A stretch of 35,164 nucleotides of DNA from positions 1 to 35,164 of the forward strand of contig RPFO01001244.1 of NCBI GenBank assembly GCA_009746045.1, written 5' to 3'. A model generated the notes under the pieces. That model was not told where the DNA came from and made no database searches. It saw only the letters and a program-made list of their open reading frames with translations. The DNA is from Mesostigma viride. Its lineage: Eukaryota > Streptophyta > Mesostigmatophyceae > Mesostigmatales > Mesostigmataceae. Position 1 is the first letter of the stretch. Each line of letters begins with the position of its first letter. The translations under genes were made by a program, and so were the position numbers. Below, one piece after another: positions 29,973 to 35,164 of this stretch.

Positions 29973-31627
29973 GTTATTCATGCCCAGTGTTACTCATGCC
30001 CAGTGTTACTCATGCCCAGTGTCATTCATGCCCAGTGTTACTCATGCCCAGTGTCATTCATGCCCAGTGTTACTCATGCCCAGTGTTACTCATGCCCAGT
30101 GTTATTCATGCCCAGTGTTATTCATGCCCAGTGTCATTCTTGCCCAGTGTTACTCTTGCCCAGTGTTACTCATGCCCAGTGTCATTCTTGCCCAGTGTTG
30201 TTCATGCCCAGTGTTACTCATGCCCAGTGTCATTCTTGCCCAGTGTTATTCATGCCCAGTGTTACTCATGCCCAGTGTCATTCTTGCCCAGTGTTGTTCA
30301 TGCCCAGTGTTACTCATGCCCAGTGTTGTTCATGCCCAGTGTCATTCTTGCCCAGTGTTATTTTTGCCCAGTGTTACTCATGCGCAGTGTTATTCATGCC
30401 CAGTGTCATTCATGCCCAGTGTTGTTCTTGCCCAGTGTTATTCATGCCCAGTGTTATTCATGCCCAGTGTCATTCTTGCCCAGTGTTGTTCTTGCCCAGT
30501 GTTATTCATGCCCAGTGTCATTCTTGCCCAGTGTTACTCTTGCCCAGTGTTACTCATGCCCAGTGTCATTCTTGCCCGGTGTTATTCATGCCCAGTGTCA
30601 TTCTTGCCCAGTGTCATTCTTGCCCAGTGTTACTCTTGCCCAGTGTTACTCATGCGCAGTGTTATTCATGCCCAGTGTCATTCTTGCCCAGTGTCATTCT
30701 TGCCCAGTGTTACTCATGCCCAGTGTTGTTCATGCCCAGTGTTGTTCATGCCCAGTGTTATTCATGCCCAGTGTCATTCTTGCCCAGTGTTGTTCTTGCC
30801 CAGTGTCATTCTTGCCCAGTGTTACTCATGCCCAGTGTCATTCTTGCCCAGTGTTACTCATGCCCAGTGTCATTCTTGCCCAGTGTTACTCATGCCCAGT
30901 GTCATTCTTGCCCAGTGTCATTCTTGCCCAGTGTTATTCTTGCCCAGTGTTACTCATGCCCAGTGTCATTCTTGCCCAGTGTTGTTCTTGCCCAGTGTTA
31001 TTCATGCCCAGTGTCATTCTTGCCCAGTGTCATTCTTGCCCAGTGTTACTCATGCCCAGTGTTGTTCATGCCCAGTGTTACTCATGCCCAGTGTCATTCT
31101 TGCCCAGTGTTGTTCTTGCCCAGTGTTATTCATGCCCAGTGTCATTCTTGCCCAGTGTTATTCTTGCCCAGTGTTGTTCTTGCCCAGTGTCATTCTTGCC
31201 CAGTGTCATTCTTGCCCAGTGTCATTCTTGCCCAGTGTTACTCATGCCCAGTGTTGTTCATGCCCAGTGTTATTCATGCCCAGTGTCATTCTTGCCCAGT
31301 GTTATTCTTGCCCAGTGTTACTCTTGCCCAGTGTTATTCTTGCCCAGTGTTACTCATGCCCAGTGTCATTCTTGCCCAGTGTTATTCATGCCCAGTGTTA
31401 CTCATGCCCAGTGTCATTCTTGCCCAGTGTTGTTCATGCCCAGTGTTACTCATGCCCAGTGTTGTTCATGCCCAGTGTCATTCTTGCCCAGTGTTATTCT
31501 TGCCCAGTGTTACTCTTGCCCAGTGTTATTCATGCCCAGTGTTGTTCATGCCCAGTGTCATTCTTGCCCAGTGTTGTTCATGCCCAGTGTTATTCATGCC
31601 CAGTGTCATTCATGCCCAGTGTCATTT
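29973..31627. repeat. Clean 16-bp minisatellite, about 103 units
   Basis: The unit is TGCCCAGTGT plus TACTCA, CATTCA, CATTCT, TATTCT, TGTTCA and similar. It varies only at a few substitution positions, with no indels over 1.65 kb. Because 16 is not a multiple of three and no unit contains a stop, all three plus frames are open; the resulting SCPVLFMPSV-type strings are not proteins. It lies upstream, in transcript sense, of the AP-2 mu exon at 29293. Confidence 0.96.
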
Positions 31628-31692
31628 AGGAGTATTCATATGCTGAATCTTCCGTCAGCCTTCCAATTTTCCTACACCTATTAAAGATGTTC

Positions 31693-32287
31693 AATTGTCC
31701 TTATAACCTATAAGATTTCCCCATGTTGTCCTTGAGACCTATAAAGATAATTCCCATGTTGTCCTTGAGACCTATAAGATAATTCCCATGTTGTCCTTGA
31801 GACTATTAAGATATTCCCATGTTGTCCTTGAGACCTTATAGATATTCCCCATGTTGTCCTTGAGACCTAATAAGATATTCCCATGTTTGTCCTTGAAGAC
31901 CTAATAGATATTCCATGTGTTACTCCTTGAGAACCCTATAAGATATCCATTTGTCTTGAGATCTACAAGATATTCCCAATGTTGCCTTGAGAACCTAAAA
32001 GATATCCCCATGTTTGTCCTTGAGGACCTTATAGATATTTCCCATTGTTGTCCTTGAGAGCCCTATAAGATATTCCATGTTGTCCTTAGAGACCTATAAG
32101 ATATTCCCCATGTGTCCTTGAGACCTATAAGAATATTCCATGATTGTCCTTTGAGACCTATAAGATATTCCCATTGTTGTCCTTGAGAACCTATAAGATA
32201 ATTCCCATGTTGTCCTTGAGACCTATAAGATATTCCCATGTTGTCCTTTGAGACCTATAAGATATTTCCTGTTGTCCCTTTAAACCT
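31693..32287. repeat. Indel-rich ~31-bp tandem array, about 19 units
   Basis: Units of the type TTGTCCTTGAGACCTATAAG plus ATATTCCCATG recur with frequent single-base insertions and deletions. The scatter of homopolymer-length and single-base indels resembles unpolished long-read sequence. Confidence 0.9.
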
Positions 32288-32591
32288 CGCTATTGCAAAG
32301 TCCTTCGGACTGCTTCAGTGTATATCAGTAATACAGGTGGCAGTATAGTAGGATGATGAACTTTATCGCTGTGTGAATGAAGTCAGACAAATGTGGCTAG
32401 GCAATAACACAATTGGACACGGCCTAAACGCTGCCAACGGCTGTATGCGACACTCCCAATGCCTCGGGGTCTTGCTGTGCACGTCCGCCCCATGCTGGAC
32501 GGCGGCATTGATCATGGATAAACTCGTCCGCCATGCTCTGAACCGTTGCCAATCAACCAATCGCGGGCGCACTTCGATCAATGTGCACCAG

Positions 32592-32740
32592 TCAAAGAAG
32601 AGGTGGGTCCCTAGCAACGCCACGCTCCAGGTGACGGGCGCGGTGGGCTGGCGCGCAGAGGGCATCCTTTACAAGAATGAACGAAGTCTTTCCTCGGACA
32701 TCGTCGAGAGTGTCAACCTGGCCTCATGTCCAAACGAAGG
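32592..32740 (+). pseudogene. AP2M: AP-2 mu exon on the opposite strand, with frame-breaking indels
   Basis: After acceptor CACCAG the plus strand encodes SKKRWVPSNATLQVTG, AVGWRAEGILYKNE and DIVESVNL, then a donor GTGGGT from 32741. This is the AP-2 mu segment at the start of the mu-homology domain (VPNATLQVTGAVGWR...DIVESVNLLMS in plants). Compared with the family, small indels disturb the frame between ILYK and DIVES and after VNL. It precedes, in protein order, the exons found on the minus strand. Either the gene is broken by an inversion or this segment is mis-oriented; the indels may be sequencing errors rather than mutations. Confidence 0.82.
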
Positions 32741-32799
32741 GTGGGTGCCATGGGAAATAGGGGCGTGAGAGGGAGTAAATAAACTAGGGTCCTTAACAT

Positions 32800-32932
32800 T
32801 GTGGACGGCGTCGACCTGCTCATGTCCAAACAAGGGTGGGTGGGTAGGGAATAGGAACTTGAAAAGGTTAGGAGGCTATCGAAATCTAAAAAATGAATTC
32901 GGTTGAGGGCGTTAACCGCTCAAAGTCCAACA
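32800..32932 (+). repeat. Degenerate copies of the 32592-32740 exon 3' edge
   Basis: At about 32803-32860 (GACCTGCTCATGTCCAAACA followed by AGGGTGGGTGGG) and more weakly at about 32897-32932, the plus strand repeats the exon end (GTCAACCTGGCCTCATGTCC, 32711-32730) and donor in the downstream intron, about 95-100 bp apart. Confidence 0.65.
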
Positions 32933-33004
32933 ATCAGCTGCTTGTCACGCCCAGAGCTTGTGCTTTGCCTCAGTTTTCTGTTGTCTGCGAAAAAAAAAAC
33001 AAAC

Positions 33005-33005
<1 letters not shown>

Positions 33006-33035
<30 letters not shown>
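33006..33035. repeat. A-run of about 30 bases
   Basis: This is a nearly pure poly(A) stretch preceded by a second run of ten A at 32990. It is intronic relative to the plus-strand AP-2 mu exons, and its length is likely to be unreliable in this indel-rich part. Confidence 0.85.
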
Positions 33036-33040
<5 letters not shown>

Positions 33041-33373
33041 CCTTCCACTACACTTAAGTGTTTTTGCCTTTTCCCCCGAGTGCTGCCTATCCTCCCCCCT
33101 CTCTCGAACAGCCTTTCTTGTGTGTACTTGTACTTCTCGCTCCTTGTTTTTGTGTGCGTTTGAAGGCTGGTTTTCACCTTGGTCTCGTGCGTGGCGCTTC
33201 CTGGAGGCGCATCGTTGTGTGTGTTGCTTGTTCCCATCTGCGCATGCCGTCCCCTTATCCTGTAATCGTGCATCCCCTGATTGTCTATTTATATATACCT
33301 GTATCGCCATCCCTGAATTTGCCCATGATATTATACACACCGCCGCGGTACCAATCCCTCGCGGGGGGGCCAG

Positions 33374-33502
33374 CGACGTGACGGGCCCGCGTTGATGATT
33401 GAAATGCTTCCTGTCAGGCATGCCGGACCTCAAGCTGGGCCTCAACGACAAGCTGGGCATGGAGAAGGCACAACAAACCCAAGGCGCGGCGGCGGCCAAG
33501 GG
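33374..33502 (+). pseudogene. AP2M: AP-2 mu exon on the opposite strand (SGMPDLKLGLND)
   Basis: The plus strand encodes DVTG, then after an indel KCFLSGMPDLKLGLNDKLGM and EKAQQTQGAAAAKG, followed by donor GTGAGC from 33503. In AP-2 mu this directly precedes [11 protein letters not shown], which is the first minus-strand exon (29293). The exon ends in phase 2, exactly what that exon needs. The start is approximate (an AG at 33372-33373). At least two indels occur between DVTG and KCF. It cannot be spliced to the minus-strand exons as drawn. Confidence 0.83.
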
Positions 33503-33613
33503 GTGAGCATCCTCCCTCCATGCTGGCCAAGCAGGCCTCTGTGTCTGCTGGCTCACCATACCACAGCCCCATGTTGACTCACTGTCCCCCATGGTTGACC
33601 CCCCTCTGTGGTT

Positions 33614-35164
33614 AGCTGGGCATGAATAAACCACTGGCATGAAATGACACTGGCATGAAAAACACTGGGCAAGAATGACACTGGGCAAGAATAACAACTG
33701 GGCATGAAATAACACTGGGGCAAGAATGACACTGGGCAAGAATGACACTGGGCATGAATGACACTGGGCATAGAATGACACTGGGGGCAAGAAAAACATG
33801 GGCATTGAAAAACAACTGGGCAAAGAATGACACTGGGCAAGATGACACTGAGGCATGAATAACCACATGGGCCAAGAATGACACTGGGGCATGAGTAACA
33901 CTGGGCAAGAATGACAACTGGCAGGAGTAACAACTGGGCATGAAATAACACTGGGCAAGAATGACAACCTGGCATGAAGTAACACTGGGCCAAGAATGCA
34001 CTGGCCATGAGTAACAACTGGGCAAGAATAACCACTGGGCAAGAGTTAACACTGGGCTAAGAAATACACTGGGCATGAACAAAACTGGGCATTGAACAAC
34101 ACTGGGCAGAGTAACACTGGGCCAAGGAATGACCACTGGGCATGAAATGACCAGCTGGGCATGCAATAACACTGGGCATGAGTAACAACTGGGCATGGAA
34201 ATAACACTGGGCAAGAATGGACCAAACCTTTGGGGCCCATGAATAGCACTGGGCATGAATAACACGGGCAAGAATAACACTGAGGCAAAGTATAGCACCA
34301 TGAACAAAGAATACACGTGGAGCAAGACAATAACGACTGAGAAGCAATGAAATTCAAACACTGAACAAAGATAGTGTGGAACACTCGGGATGAGAAATGA
34401 CACTGTGCAATGAACAACACTGGCAAGTACACCTGGGCAAGTAATAGACACTAGCGGCTAACAATCCTGTAGGCATAGTGAACATACACAGTGCATGAGC
34501 ACACTAGCAAGGATACACTGACAGGGAATGACATGCTGATGGCCATACTTAAGGAAATGCATACAGGCATATGGGGGCATGAATAACACTGGGCTTGAGT
34601 AACACTGGCATGAATAACACTGTGGCAATGAATGACACTGGGCATTGAATTAGCACTGGGCAGTAACACTGAGGCATGAGTAAACACGAGTAACACTGGG
34701 CAAGAGATAACACTGGCCAAGAATAACACTTGGCGCAAATCGAATAACACTGGCATGAATACACTGGGCAATGAATTAGACTGGCAATACACTGGCATGA
34801 ACAAACATGGGCAAGAGTAACACTGGGCAAGAATGACACTGGGCATGAATAACCACCTGGGCAAGAACAAACACTGGGCAAGAATGACACTGGGCTATGA
34901 ATAACACTGGCATGAATGACACTGGGCAAGAAGACACTGAGGCAGAATACACGGGCAAGATGACAACTGGGCAATGAGTAAACACTGGGGCAAGAGTTTA
35001 ACACTGGCAAGAATGACCACTGGGCATAATAACACCGGGGCAAGGCAAATGACACTGTGGCCATGAGTAACACTTGGCAAGAGTAACACTGGGCAGAATT
35101 GACAACTGCGGCGAATGACACCATGGTAACACTGCGCTGAGTAACACTTGCCGCTATGAGGTAA
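33614..35164. repeat. Indel-rich inverted copy of the 16-bp minisatellite, to window end
   Basis: Units such as CTGGGCAAGAATGACA and CTGGGCATGAATAACA are reverse complements of the 29973-31627 units. Here single-base insertions and deletions occur every unit or two, unlike the clean array. Open frames are artefacts. The window ends inside the array. Confidence 0.93.

Noticed and set aside
29566-31684. Three overlapping 566-687 codon frames with SCPV/MPSV/LAQC repeats
   Set aside because: All three plus frames are open over the 16-bp minisatellite; there is no sequence of independent protein character at either end.
31629-33613. Simple fold-back (hairpin) read artefact centred near 32.6 kb
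   Set aside because: Only the outer minisatellite is inverted; the sequences at 31690-32290 and 33100-33610 are not reverse complements, so the segment is not a self-palindrome.
33553-35124. Minus-strand open frames with similar SCPV/AQCYSCP repeats
   Set aside because: They are the inverted, indel-rich copy of the same minisatellite.

Overview
The window is nuclear DNA of a eukaryote, most likely a chlorophyte green alga of the volvocalean type. Supporting signs are small GT-AG exons spread over kilobases of repeat-rich intron, plant-type AP-2 mu exons, an AANAT-like acetyltransferase, a TGTAA polyadenylation-type signal after the one compact gene, and a PAT/Kangaroo-type tyrosine-recombinase retrotransposon. 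The species cannot be named from the sequence.

Layout. 1-3784 is a polypurine tract ending in long GAA/GGA/TAG triplet runs. 4347-9843 is a complete DIRS-superfamily element (sense = minus strand) with identical split direct repeats, a gag-RT frame and an RT-RNase H-tyrosine recombinase frame separated by a -1 frame change. 10.3-14.1 kb holds at least three minus-strand exons of an AANAT-like GNAT acetyltransferase; one intron contains a 1.15-kb G-rich minisatellite. A plus-strand cupin gene follows at 15.15-15.87 kb. 16.9-23.7 kb is a graveyard of non-LTR retrotransposon fragments: two decayed ORF1 copies, a 1.8-kb TTAA-flanked insertion that cleanly interrupts one of them, inverted copies and a dispersed ~70-bp motif. 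24.3-29.3 kb carries six minus-strand exons forming the C-terminal part of the clathrin adaptor AP-2 mu gene. From 29.97 kb a clean 16-bp minisatellite, an indel-rich ~31-bp array, two PLUS-strand AP-2 mu exons and an indel-rich inverted copy of the 16-bp minisatellite run to the window end.

Main messages. (1) The AP-2 mu exons change strand inside the gene. The plus-strand exons are exactly the missing upstream neighbours of the minus-strand exons, and splice phase matches across the switch. Flipping 31629-35164 restores both gene collinearity and one continuous minisatellite; because that segment is indel-rich, a mis-oriented unpolished contig end is as likely as a true inversion. (2) In both split genes, exon edges together with their splice sites are repeated in degenerate tandem copies inside the adjacent intron, up to seven successive 5' splice sites at one exon. 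(3) The retrotransposon carries a 2A-like motif exactly between its RNase H and recombinase domains.
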